Assembly (NCBI GenBank): GCA_965229635.1
Contig: OZ245894.1
Span: 8,060,001 to 8,124,000, forward strand
DNA length: 64,000 nucleotides
Source: BQJU01 sp965229635
GTDB taxonomy: Bacteria > Bacteroidota > Bacteroidia > Chitinophagales > Saprospiraceae
Direction of reading: 5' to 3'
Numbering within the stretch: position 1 is the first letter of the stretch; each line of letters begins with the position of its first letter. Positions 32,398-42,200 of the stretch are shown here, piece after piece. The notes beneath the pieces are model-generated. The model did no database searches. It saw only the letters and a program-made list of their open reading frames with translations, and had not been told where the DNA came from. A program made the translations under genes and the position numbers.

Positions 32398-32841
32398 TCA
32401 GGAAAATGTAGGAGGGCCCCGAGTGGGGGTATGCTGTAGAAGTGGAGGATCAGTAAATGGCTGCACGCAAGCGGGAATCGACCGAGCCTGGAAGTATTCC
32501 AGCGTTGAAAAATCGGTGTTTGCCTCCATGCAAAACGCAGGAAAGAAAACAGAGGGGGGGATTTCATCTACTCCGGATTGGAGTTGGGGCCGCAGGAATT
32601 GTTCGAAGTGATCCTGCCCCAAATCAGCGTGCTCAAAATCCCCGAAAACTTGTTGTAACCAAGTTAGAAAATCAGAGTTTTCTGTATTGTAGTCATGGCC
32701 AACTCGGTGGTCATCATGCGTGTGTGAGGCTAAGAAATGACCTTCTTCCCACGCGTCATGCGTGTGTAGAATTGTATTGTGCCAATTGACAGCAGCCAAC
32801 AAGCACAATAAGAAGATCGATATAAATCTTTTTTGTCTCAC
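32398..32841 (-). CDS. His-containing secreted protein, first gene of the metal operon
   Basis: 147 aa with a GTG start and signal peptide (MRQKRFISIFLLCLLAAVNW). The mature part has scattered metal-ligand motifs (HTHDAWEEGH, HTHDDHRVGHDY), then no recognised domain. Bacteroidota metal-efflux operons often begin with such a DUF-type protein. Start codon not certain. Confidence 0.65.
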   Translation of the reverse strand: MRQKRFISIFLLCLLAAVNWHNTILHTHDAWEEGHFLASHTHDDHRVGHDYNTENSDFLTWLQQVFGDFEHADLGQDHFEQFLRPQLQSGVDEIPPSVFFPAFCMEANTDFSTLEYFQARSIPACVQPFTDPPLLQHTPTRGPPTFS

Positions 32842-33136
32842 ACCTCAAAACTAAGAAAATTTTCAGTGACACGCTATATTGTTTCAATTATTCAGAAAAG
32901 ATGCTTTGAATTGCCAACTGGATAAATGATTTTTGAGCAATCACCAGCTGAAACCAAAAAGACTTTGTACTGATGATAGCAAAAGAGTATGCACCTCCAC
33001 CTAAAAAAGAAAAACCCTGCCTCTTCACAGAAGAAGGCTGTAAATAGCACATTTTTTGCACCAACCCTTGCACCTCAAACACAAAAACACCTTTTATATC
33101 ACTGACAGACAGCAGATTAAGCAAAAACAGAGGTAT
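32842..33136. other. Right-end non-coding part of the island
   Basis: No supported gene (a 78-codon minus frame looks random). It holds the second TTTGCAC doublet (33052-33074) and should carry integrase arm sites. Confidence 0.5.
33052..33074 (+). promoter_or_regulatory. Candidate integrase arm-type sites, right end
   Basis: TTTTTTGCACCAACCCTTGCACC: two TTGCACC words, matching the doublet at 12447-12468 near the other end. Confidence 0.4.
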
Positions 33137-33160
33137 TCCCGTCCGGACCGCTAAAATTTG
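33137..33160 (+). repeat. attR core, 24 bp
   Basis: Exact copy of 12302-12325. Upstream sequence (AGGTAT) does not match the tRNA, so only the 3' end of tRNA-Asp is duplicated. A CCTTGATTATCAAGG palindrome follows at 33168-33182. Confidence 0.92.
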
Positions 33161-33250
33161 ACAAACACCTTGATTATCAAGGAATTAAACCTAAAAACAA
33201 CCACCGAGTTGTCGTTTGAGTTGTCAAAAAGTAAAAATACAGAAAAAAAG

Positions 33251-33283
33251 AGGTCAAGCATGTGATGTGCTTGGCCTTTTTTG
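33251..33283 (+). terminator. Probable native tRNA-Asp terminator, displaced by the island
   Basis: 10-bp stem AGGTCAAGCA / TGCTTGGCCT (one G-T pair) with a TGTGATG loop and TTTTTTG tail, 90 bp right of attR. Confidence 0.7.
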
Positions 33284-33414
33284 TTTTTGGTTATTTGGAT
33301 TTTAACTTATACTTGACTACTTCAATCAATACATATTTTTCAAATAACAGGTCGTGGGTTTCTACTCAAGCTTTTTAATTGACTTGAAATAATGCCCACC
33401 CCTCACATAATAAT

Positions 33415-34140
33415 TCAATCTCCTAATAGATTTAACTGATCGATCAGCTTAAGAAATTCGTCTCGCTTGTTTTTGCTCAATATGGCAGTCTGTTCTTTTA
33501 ATTTAATCATATTACCATCAATGCTATCAATATGGTCTATGTTCACAATGTGTGATCGGTGGACTCGAAAAAAATTGGCTGGAAGCATTTGGATTAGCTT
33601 ACTCATAGACTGTAGTGACATGATTTTTCGTCCGTTCTTTGTGATGATTTTCACATAAGGCCCATCACCATTAATTACAATTATTTCATTAAAGGAGATC
33701 TTAACGATCTTGTTATCAGCTTTGATGAATAGTTTATCAGTTTGCTGCGAAGAGGTAGACTTTGGAAGATTGTCGACTTTGGAGTCTTTTGCGGAAATGA
33801 CTTTGGTAACCGCTTTGTAAAACCGCTCAAAATCTATTGGTTTTAGTAAATAGTCTACGACATCCAATTCATAGCTCTGAACAGCATACTCAGAATAAGC
33901 GGTAGTTAGGATAGTGGGTGGGCTGTTTGGTAAGATTTTCAGAAAATCAAGGCCTGTAATATCGGGCATTTGAATATCAAGAAACAGGACATCAATGTTG
34001 TCATTTTTGATATGATTGAGTGCCTGGAGCGCAGAGCTACAAGCAGCCACCAATTCTAATTCCGGGACTTTACTCACATAATCCGAAAGAATTTTTCGGG
34101 CAATATTTTCATCATCGACAATAAGGCATTTTAAACTCAT
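33415..34140 (-). CDS. LytTR-family response regulator
   Basis: 241 aa. Receiver domain (1-120) with acidic pocket DDE at 9-11, phospho-acceptor Asp55 (FLDIQMPD) and Lys near 101 (LLKPIDF), then a LytTR DNA-binding domain (about 138-240, with FFRVHRSHIVNIDHI). The start overlaps the sensor kinase stop by 4 bp. It probably controls the divergent efflux-cyclase operon at 35387-45287. Confidence 0.94.
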   Translation of the reverse strand: MSLKCLIVDDENIARKILSDYVSKVPELELVAACSSALQALNHIKNDNIDVLFLDIQMPDITGLDFLKILPNSPPTILTTAYSEYAVQSYELDVVDYLLKPIDFERFYKAVTKVISAKDSKVDNLPKSTSSQQTDKLFIKADNKIVKISFNEIIVINGDGPYVKIITKNGRKIMSLQSMSKLIQMLPANFFRVHRSHIVNIDHIDSIDGNMIKLKEQTAILSKNKRDEFLKLIDQLNLLGD

Positions 34141-35183
34141 AATGTCATCTTTAAATCCAGCTGATAAATATGGTTTTCTCTGGTTATTTCCACTTTGTGT
34201 TTCTCTGGATAATTTGCTTCCAACAATTTCAATGAATTCGTTAGTCCGATTCCCCTTCGGTCCACTGGAATTTCCACAATGTCTTCTCTAATCGTATTTT
34301 CCGTTCGGAAATTAAGCTCGTTGTTTTCCACTTCCATGCTGATTTTGATCCAGCCCTGAGGATTGTTTTCCAAGTCAGAATGTTTAAAGCAGTTTTCGAT
34401 AAAGTTAATAAGGATCATGGGCGCAATCATATGGCCTTGAGTGATCCCCGCATGGTAGAAATCAACGTTCTGGACATCTTCATGTTTCAGAAGTTGTATG
34501 TCCAGGTAATTTTCTATCAGCTCCTTTTCCTTGGTTAACCGCACTTTAGGCTGATCACAATCATAAAGTAAGTAACGTAGTAGCTTGGATAGCTTTGAAA
34601 TCATGACAGCAGCTCTTTCATCTTTCAGGTAGGCGAGTCCATAAATGTTATTGAGTGTATTAAAAAGGAAATGCGGGCTTATTTGACTTTTTAATAATTT
34701 TAGTTCGGCCTCAACTTTTTGGGCTTTATGCTCAATTTTTTGAACAGCGTTGAGGTAGTAGACACGAGCAACCCGAATGCTCGCCATGTATATTACACCT
34801 AAAAACACCATCATTATCCACAAAACTATCCGGACGGATTTGGGGGCATATTGATCACGGATTTGAGTTAATTCCATCTCTTCCGCCATGATAGTATGCG
34901 ATAAAATGCCCAGTACAAATAATAAGATGTTTGTGGCAATTAATAACCCTAACTTCTTATCGATTTTGCCTTCCCTTTTTAAATATTCTGGAAAGAGTTT
35001 ATAGCCAAACAACCAAATAATTATGGTACCAAAAAAGACGTAGGTAACCAAATAGTAAATAGTTTCTGCCACACTTCGCTGAGAGATTAATACCAAACCG
35101 ACAGCGGTATGCATCCCAAACCACAGGAGGTAAGGCCCCACTTTTAGGAAGCGTTCTGTCTTCGATAATGCTTGACTCATCAT
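34137..35183 (-). CDS. Sensor histidine kinase, LytS/His_kinase type
   Basis: 348 aa. Four predicted membrane helices (about 17-34, 42-62, 78-98, 118-137), a linker helix, then the His_kinase domain with phospho-acceptor His171 (SQISPHFLFNTLNNIYGLAY) and a HATPase with NFIENCFKHS and RGIGLTNS. It has no extracellular sensor domain, so it may sense the membrane. Partner of the LytTR regulator. Confidence 0.93.
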   Translation of the reverse strand: MMSQALSKTERFLKVGPYLLWFGMHTAVGLVLISQRSVAETIYYLVTYVFFGTIIIWLFGYKLFPEYLKREGKIDKKLGLLIATNILLFVLGILSHTIMAEEMELTQIRDQYAPKSVRIVLWIMMVFLGVIYMASIRVARVYYLNAVQKIEHKAQKVEAELKLLKSQISPHFLFNTLNNIYGLAYLKDERAAVMISKLSKLLRYLLYDCDQPKVRLTKEKELIENYLDIQLLKHEDVQNVDFYHAGITQGHMIAPMILINFIENCFKHSDLENNPQGWIKISMEVENNELNFRTENTIREDIVEIPVDRRGIGLTNSLKLLEANYPEKHKVEITRENHIYQLDLKMTL

Positions 35184-35354
35184 GCAATAATATACTCAGA
35201 TTTTATGGAAACATAAGCAAATGAATGAAGTGATGATTTCGTCGCATGAAAGTTTCATTTTGATAATTAAAAGGCTTTGTTCATCACGATGACCATTTGG
35301 TTCATTTATGCTGGTGGTTCGTAAATCTTTTTTCATGAAGGGTGGAGGTGTTGA

Positions 35355-35362
35355 TACTTTTG
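35355..35362 (+). promoter_or_regulatory. -7 promoter element of the efflux-cyclase operon
   Basis: TACTTTTG, perfect consensus, 25 bp before the ATG at 35387. The -33 region is weak, which suits an activated promoter. TGGTTC words at 35298 and 35315 could be part of a LytTR site, but their 17-bp spacing is atypical. Confidence 0.5.
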
Positions 35363-35386
35363 CATCGAAATCAAAAATAAACAATC

Positions 35387-35743
35387 ATGAAAATTATTAT
35401 GCATTTATTCACAATTATCTTTTGCGTCGTATCAACCCAGCTTTTTGCTCAAAATCAGCAGGATGAAATCATAGCAATATGGCAGACAGAGGAAGCACAA
35501 GTAGAAATCTACAAAGTGGATGAAAAGTACATAGGAAACCCTATCAGCGATGAAGGAGAACGAAACACAGAAATTGAAGTGCTCAACCTTGAGTATAAAA
35601 ACGGTAAATGGGTGGGTAAAATATATTCTAAAAAGAGAGGAAGGCTTTTGGATGTAACATGTCAGGTGGAAGGAAATAAACTTCTTCTTGAGGTAACTGC
35701 TCGATTCGTATCCGCAGATCTTGAATGGACGAAAGTTAATTAA
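35387..35743 (+). CDS. DUF2147-like small secreted protein
   Basis: 118 aa. Signal peptide ending LFAQ; the mature part begins with QDEIIAIWQTEEAQVEIYKV and resembles the DUF2147 beta-barrel (IxGxWxT...VxIY pattern), but it is shorter than usual and lacks part of the central loop. First gene of the operon, 24 bp before the next. Lipocalin-like binding is a guess. Confidence 0.75.
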   Translation: MKIIMHLFTIIFCVVSTQLFAQNQQDEIIAIWQTEEAQVEIYKVDEKYIGNPISDEGERNTEIEVLNLEYKNGKWVGKIYSKKRGRLLDVTCQVEGNKLLLEVTARFVSADLEWTKVN

Positions 35744-35767
35744 TTGAATACTCCATAAATCTAAGCC

Positions 35768-38116
35768 ATGAAGTTTTTAATAAATTTTGTCTTTCTCTTT
35801 TGCACTGCTCCGGTATGGGCACAACCAGTTAAAATTGGGGTGATTTCCGATTTTGAGAAATCCCCTAATCTGGAAGCAATAGTAAACCAGATGATTCAAG
35901 AGATTGACCAGACCACAGGGCCATCCCGAAAAGTCAGTCTGGAATCGACCACCTTTGGAATTGTCGATGTTGAATCCGCACAAAAGTCGTATGACCAACT
36001 GAACGGTGAGGTAGATATTGTCCTTGCAGTAGGAAGTATAAGTGCTAAAAGCCTCTCATTGGTGAATGACCCCTTGACACCCGTTATTGCTTTAGGAATT
36101 ATCGACCCTGTGTTGCAAGGAATTCCTTATGCAAATGGAACCTCGGGAAAACGGAATTTCACCTATATCTGGCCAACACGCAACCTGGAAAAAGAGTTGG
36201 AAGCATTTCATCAGATTCATGATTTCAAGAAGGTAGTAGTATTTGTGGACGAACATGCCATATCTACTGTTAATCGACAAAAAGCCCGGAATATGATTGA
36301 TTCGCTTTCTATCAAGTTAAATACAGAGCTATCTATCATTCCTATTGGTACTAACATGGAGAAGGTACTCAGTCAATTACCGGCAGAAACAGATGCTGCT
36401 TATTTCACTGTGCTTCTTAATCAAACCAAATCGCAGATTCAATTGCTGATCGATCAACTCAATGATCGAAAGATCCCAACATTCTCTGGTAACGCCAGAC
36501 TGCTGTATTATGGGGTGCTAGGATCGATGGCCAATGAAAACGACCTACAGCAGGTGATTCGAAAACTTGCTATCATGGTTGATGAGATTGCATCGGGATC
36601 GGATCTTTCATCTTTACCCGTGACGGTGGATACTAAAGACAACCTGTATGTCAATATTGCTACGGCCAGAAAAATAGAACTCCCTATTCCTTTTGAGGTG
36701 CTTTTTACCGCTACCATTATAGGAGACGATGAAGGAACGGTCAAATCATATTCCTTCGAAGAGATTGCGGAAAAATCTTTAGCATCAAACCTCAGTATTC
36801 AAATCAGTTATAAGGATATAGAGGGAAGTAAGGTGCGCGTGAAGTCTGCAAGAGCAAACTTATTGCCGAGTATTGAATCAGGCCTTACTGCATCACAAAT
36901 TAACGAAGAACGGGCAAGTGCTGCATTTAATGCACCAGAGAAGTCTTTAGCAGCAAGTCTCACCTTTACTCAGTTGATCTACTCGGAGCAAGCCATCGCT
37001 GCCGTCAAGATTTCGAAGTATCTGGAAAAAGCACAGGAGTACAATACGGAAGCTGAAGTTTTGAGGATACTGTATGATACCTATACCGCTTATTTAAATG
37101 TGCTATCCGCCAAGACAAACGTGCTGATACAGCGAGAAAATCTATCGAACACCCGAAAAAATAGGGAGCTGGCAGCTATTCGGGTAAACCTCGGATCGTC
37201 CACTAACAAAGACCTCTATCGATGGGAATCTGAATTGGCTTTTGCCAACCAATCGGTGATTGAGGCTCAAACTACGCTGCTAGCTGCGAAACTTCAATTG
37301 AACACGCTGGTAGCGAATAATTTAGAGCCGGAATATGATATTGAGGATATATCCCTGCAAGGCGATTTGTTTAAAGCTTTTAGTCAGGGGCCACTGGCCG
37401 ACGTTGCGAAAACGCCACAAAGTTTGCGTGTTGTTTCAGATTTTTTGGTGATGGAAAGTCAGCAACAAAATCCCAATAAAAAGGCACTTGTTGAAAATGT
37501 AAATGCTGCTAATCGTCAGCTAACACAAAGTAAACGATTGCTTTATATGCCCACAGTTGCATTACAGGTACAGACTTCTCAGGTTTTGGGCAGGAGTGGG
37601 GCTGGCTCTACATTGGACGCTTCCGCTATTGCATTAGGAGTGACTGAATTGCAGAACAATTCCTGGTTTGCAGGCATCTCACTGTCATTTCCGATTTTTG
37701 ATGGGTTCAGCAGAAAAGCAGCTATCCAGCAATCCAAAGTCAGGTTGGAACAATTGGGCTATTCCCAAACACAACTAGACCAGAATCTGGAGCTGGGCAT
37801 CAGAGCTGGTGTGCTCAATTTGTTGAGTACAAGTACGAATATTCGATTTAGCCAATCTGCATCAGAGAGTGCAAATAAAAACTTTGAATTGGTTCAGGAA
37901 AATTATAAGCAGGGCCAAGTAACGATTACTCAATTGATAGATGCACAGCAGACAGCACTGCAAGCCGAACTAGCGGCTGCTTTTTCCATCTATGAGTATA
38001 TCCAAGCTCACCTGCAATTAGAATTCAATGTAGGTTCTTTTATCATGCTGATGCCCGAAGATCAGGTTCAGGATTTTAATAACCGATTTCAACAATACTT
38101 AATTAATCAGAACTGA
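35768..38116 (+). CDS. ABC substrate-binding-like domain fused to TolC outer-membrane channel
   Basis: 782 aa. Signal peptide 1-18 (VWA|Q). Residues about 20-310 form a periplasmic-binding-protein-like fold of the ABC_sub_bind type (KIGVISDFEKSP; DIVLAVGSISAKSL; YFTVLLNQTKSQIQLL). Residues about 330-780 are a TolC-type outer-membrane factor (SFEEIAEKSLASNLSIQISY; LSFPIFDGFSRKAAIQQSKV). The fusion puts a ligand-binding module on the channel of an RND pump. It is followed by adaptor and pump genes with 1- and 4-bp overlaps. Confidence 0.85.
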   Translation: MKFLINFVFLFCTAPVWAQPVKIGVISDFEKSPNLEAIVNQMIQEIDQTTGPSRKVSLESTTFGIVDVESAQKSYDQLNGEVDIVLAVGSISAKSLSLVNDPLTPVIALGIIDPVLQGIPYANGTSGKRNFTYIWPTRNLEKELEAFHQIHDFKKVVVFVDEHAISTVNRQKARNMIDSLSIKLNTELSIIPIGTNMEKVLSQLPAETDAAYFTVLLNQTKSQIQLLIDQLNDRKIPTFSGNARLLYYGVLGSMANENDLQQVIRKLAIMVDEIASGSDLSSLPVTVDTKDNLYVNIATARKIELPIPFEVLFTATIIGDDEGTVKSYSFEEIAEKSLASNLSIQISYKDIEGSKVRVKSARANLLPSIESGLTASQINEERASAAFNAPEKSLAASLTFTQLIYSEQAIAAVKISKYLEKAQEYNTEAEVLRILYDTYTAYLNVLSAKTNVLIQRENLSNTRKNRELAAIRVNLGSSTNKDLYRWESELAFANQSVIEAQTTLLAAKLQLNTLVANNLEPEYDIEDISLQGDLFKAFSQGPLADVAKTPQSLRVVSDFLVMESQQQNPNKKALVENVNAANRQLTQSKRLLYMPTVALQVQTSQVLGRSGAGSTLDASAIALGVTELQNNSWFAGISLSFPIFDGFSRKAAIQQSKVRLEQLGYSQTQLDQNLELGIRAGVLNLLSTSTNIRFSQSASESANKNFELVQENYKQGQVTITQLIDAQQTALQAELAAAFSIYEYIQAHLQLEFNVGSFIMLMPEDQVQDFNNRFQQYLINQN

Positions 38117-39213
38117 TGAAAAAAAAGAAAAATACCTATTTAGTACTTCTTTCACTAATCCTGCTCTATGGGTGTGGGAATTCAGGTGAGGAAGAAAAGA
38201 AAGAGCTGATCAAACCTATCAAATATGGGATAGTAGAATCAGTTGGAGGTTTAACCACAAGAACCTTTAACGGGATCACCCAATCAAGTTCTGAGACAAA
38301 CTTGAGTTTTCGTACCGGAGGGCTAATTACCCAATTGAATGTTGCTGTAGGTCAGCGAATAAAAAAGGGGCAACTCCTCGCACAATTGGACCAAACGGAT
38401 GCCTTGCTTGCATTTGAGCAGGCTCAGCTGGACGTAACAAATGCGAAAGTTCAGCTAGAAACCGCTTCTTCCAGTTTTGAACGGATCAAGCAACTTTACC
38501 AAACCAACAATGCCTCATTGAGTGACTACGAGAAGGCCAAGAGTACATTGTCCAATGCGCAAAGCTCATACGAAATAGCTCTGAAGAGGCTGGAGAAGCA
38601 GCGGTCTCAACTTTCTTATACCATCATTACAGCTCCAATGTCAGGCATTGTCTCCTCGGTACAGGTTGGTGTCAATGAGGTAATAAGATCGGGGCAAACG
38701 ATCCTTGTGATGAGTCGGGAAAATGCTGATGATATAGAAGCGCAAGTTGGTGTGCCTGAAAAGTACATCAGCCAGGTAAAGCATGGAAGCCCTACCAAAA
38801 TTAGGATACCTGCGCTATCAAGTGAATTTGATGGAGTCATCACAGAAGTTGGATACACTTCTTCTGGTGGCACCTATCCGGTGATTACCTCTCTCGTCAA
38901 CCCCACAGATGATTTACGGCCAGGTATGCCGGTTGAGGTTACGTTCACTTTTGGTAATGAGGATCAGGAAAAGCAATTGATCGTCCCAGTCAAGGCTGTG
39001 GGCGAAGACGAAAACGGGCAATTTGTCTATGTCTTAAGTCCCATAAATGATGAAGTCTATGAAGCGAAAAAAATGGCGATAGAAATCGGCAGGCTCGCTT
39101 CGGAGGGCTTTATCGTAATATCCGGTTTGATGCAAGATCAAATTGTAGCTGTAGCTGGCTTAAGAACACTTTATGATGGAATGAAAGTCTCATTTATAAA
39201 CCAACAGCTATGA
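38116..39213 (+). CDS. RND efflux periplasmic adaptor lipoprotein
   Basis: 365 aa. Lipobox LLYGC (Cys about 21). Barrel-sandwich hybrid (LSFRTGGLITQLNVAVGQRI KKGQ), an alpha-hairpin (about 95-165), then beta-barrel and membrane-proximal domains (TIITAPMSGIVSSVQVGV). The start overlaps the previous stop (TGATG). Links the pump to the fused TolC protein. Confidence 0.92.
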   Translation: MKKKKNTYLVLLSLILLYGCGNSGEEEKKELIKPIKYGIVESVGGLTTRTFNGITQSSSETNLSFRTGGLITQLNVAVGQRIKKGQLLAQLDQTDALLAFEQAQLDVTNAKVQLETASSSFERIKQLYQTNNASLSDYEKAKSTLSNAQSSYEIALKRLEKQRSQLSYTIITAPMSGIVSSVQVGVNEVIRSGQTILVMSRENADDIEAQVGVPEKYISQVKHGSPTKIRIPALSSEFDGVITEVGYTSSGGTYPVITSLVNPTDDLRPGMPVEVTFTFGNEDQEKQLIVPVKAVGEDENGQFVYVLSPINDEVYEAKKMAIEIGRLASEGFIVISGLMQDQIVAVAGLRTLYDGMKVSFINQQL

Positions 39214-42200
39214 ACCTGACTGCTATTGCAATTAAAAATAATCGTGTTACCTATTTGCTATTAGGGATCATCATCATTCTTGGGATTACGGGATATGCCT
39301 CATTACCAAGAAACAGTATGCCTCCTTTTACTATTCGAATAGCGAGTATTGTCACGGTTTTTCCCGGGGCAAGCCCGCAAAGAATGGAACTTTTGATTAC
39401 CGACCCATTGGAAAAAGTGGTGCAGGAGATACCAGAAGTTGATTATATCCAAAGCGAATCGAGAACAGGTATTTCCATTATCAAAGTTGCCTTGAAAGAG
39501 AACGTTGGCGAGTCAGAACTTAGACCCATTTGGGATCGCTTAAGAAGGAAAATTGACAATGTAAATGTTCCTTCCGGGGTTGTGAAAGGCCCAGATTTGA
39601 AAGACGAAGACTTAGGCATTACTTATGGAATAGCATTGGGTTTAAAAAATGATGGGTATGAACCCAAGGAGATGGAGAAGTATGCGGATCAATTGAGGAA
39701 TCAGCTGATTCGGTTAAGGGATGCGGCCAAGGTTGAACTTTCTGGGGTGTCGGAACGCAGGGTATTTATTGATTATAATGATGCGGAATTGGCGAAAATA
39801 GAATTATCGGCCAATGAACTCAAGAATACCATATCCAGCACAAATATCATTATTCCTGCTGGTCAGATCAGTGTCGGGGATGAGCGTGTCATTCTGGAGC
39901 CTTCCGGAAATTTTGAAACGATACAGGACATTCAGAATATGCTCATTCCGGTTGGAAATGGAAGGGAATCAGTCTATCTGAAGGACATAGCTGATGTCTA
40001 TGAAGATTACATTTCCCCCCGGGAAACCATTGTAAGGATGAATGGCCAATCTGCCATTGGCCTGCATATTTCACTAAAAGAAGGAGCTAACATCATCCAA
40101 TTAGGCGAAGAGGTTGACGAACTATTAGCTCGCTTCAACCAAACGCTTCCTGTAGGTATCACAGGAGAGCGACTTTCTTCACAGGATAATTCAGTAGCTA
40201 AAAGTGTGAGCGATTTTATTTCTAACCTCATTCAAAGTATGGTCATTGTTTTGGCTGTGATGCTGATGTTCCTGGGTCTGAGAACAGGGATTGTGGTTGC
40301 CAGTTTGATTCCTGCTGCCATTGTAATGACACTGTTTTTGATGGGTGTTTTTGACATTGGCCTCAATCAGGTTTCATTGGCCGCACTGATCATGGCCTTG
40401 GGAATGTTGGTGGACAATGCCATCGTGATGGCTGAATCTATGATGGTGAAAATGGAAAAAGGGGATAAGGCATTTGATGCAGCTGTCTCTTCCAGTAAGG
40501 AGTTGATGGTGCCCTTGCTTACTAGTTCACTGACTACCTCTGCAGCGTTCCTCTCATTTTTCGTAGCAGACTCTGTGATGGGTGAGATTATGGGGCCACT
40601 TTTTTCTGTGATCACGATTACCTTGATCTCTTCATGGCTTATGGCATTGACCATCGTGCCGATGCTGGCTATTGTATTGATTAAAGTCAAGCAGAATGAC
40701 AAAAATCCAAAGCCGGGTTTCTTCGAAAAACTTACCATGTATTACAGGCGAATCATTGTTTGGACACTGGCCAGACCCGTTTTGATCTTGTGTGTGGTAT
40801 CGGGGTGTCTGGTATTTTCGCTGGTGGGCATGCGTCAACTTGGGTTTGTGTTTATGCCGGACAGTGATCGTAATCTGGTGACTTTAGACATTATGTTACC
40901 TACCGGAACAAGTTTAGAAACAACCGATTCGCAAGTCGCATTGATGGAAGGATATTTATCGGACAGTCTGCTCGTCAATGACAAAAGACCCTGTGGTGTG
41001 AATAATTGGTCTTCCTTCATTGGCGAAGGTCCAAAGTCTTATGATTTAGGTTATCAGCCTGACCAAAAACAGACGAACTACGCACATTTGCTGGTCAATA
41101 CCACTTCCGGTGATGACAACCAGACAGTCATCGATCAGATCAATCAGTTTGCTTTTAACAATCTTCCGGATGCCAAGGTTACGGTGAAAAGGCTCACAAG
41201 TGGTGGCGGAGCTAGTGTTCCTATTCAAATCAGAGTTAGTGGACCTGATGCGGAAAAGTTAACTCGAATTGCTGATGAAACGAAAAACCAGCTGCGAACC
41301 ATAGCCGGGACCAGCAATGTAGATGACGACTGGGGTCCAAAAATCAAGAAGGTTTACGTTGATATCAATCCATCTAAGCTTAGTTACAATGGACTGACCA
41401 ATCAAGATGTTGCGTTATCTTCCTACACCACATTGTCTGGCTATACCGTTGGAGAATATCGCGAAGAAGAGGACAACATTCCAATATCTATGCGAACCGA
41501 ACGTAGCCTTGATGTGGCCTATGAAGACTTGGAAGGATTGAATATCTACAGTCAAATGACAGGTAACACTGTTCCAATGGCACAGGTTGCCGACATCAGC
41601 GTAGATTGGCAGTTGGCCAAAATTATCAGACGAAATCTCAATCGAACCATAACTGTTGAATCTCAACTACAAACTGGTTACACTGCTGCTGAGATCACTG
41701 CCCAAATATCAAAATGGCTAAATGAGCAGCAGGATGAATGGGGGAGTGATTATACTTTTGAATTCGGCGGGGAGTCCGAAGCAAGCGGTGATGCAATGGG
41801 TGCGGTCACGGCCAAACTGCCTATTTCATTTTTCATCATCATCCTGCTTCTCGTAATGCAATTTAACTCCGTGAGAAAAAGTAGTATCGTACTGCTTGCC
41901 GTTCCTTTCGGGATCATTGGTGTTGTGGGGGGACTGCTTATCACCGGAACCAACTTGAGCTTCACCGGATTCCTGGGCATTATTTCTCTATCTGGTATTG
42001 TAATCAATAATGCGATTGTACTCATTGACCGGATTCAATTGGAGTTGGACGAGTATAAAAGAAATCCATACGATGCTATATTATCTGCTGCACTGGAACG
42101 ATTTCGACCTATCCTGCTCACCACCTTTACCACTTCTTTGGGTTTAATTCCTTTGTGGCTCGGCGGTGGAGAAATGTGGGAGCCCTTGGCGATAGGCATC

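Larger units (their letters stand above)
12302..33160 (+). mobile_element. Integrative genomic island in tRNA-Asp, about 20.9 kb
   Basis: Bounded by an exact 24-bp direct repeat that contains the last 14 nt of tRNA-Asp. Left module: tyrosine recombinase, arm-domain-like protein, excisionase, VirE/VapE primase-helicase. Middle: accessory genes separated by short-word repeat arrays, a Roc-COR GTPase and an IS110 element. Right: RHH protein and metal efflux operon. No relaxase, type IV coupling protein or virion gene is visible, so transfer would depend on a helper. The set int + xis + primase/helicase + iterons resembles phage satellites (PICI type) by analogy; this is inference. Confidence 0.88.

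Noticed and set aside
32888..33124. 78-codon minus-strand frame at the right island end
   Set aside because: Low-quality hydrophobic composition, overlaps the candidate arm sites, no recognisable domain.
12302..33160. Calling the island an ICE
   Set aside because: No relaxase, VirD4-type coupling protein or tra genes are visible among its genes.
35298..35320. LytTR direct-repeat operator (two TGGTTC words)
   Set aside because: Spacing of 17 bp does not fit the usual about 21-bp periodicity of LytTR sites; kept only as a remark.
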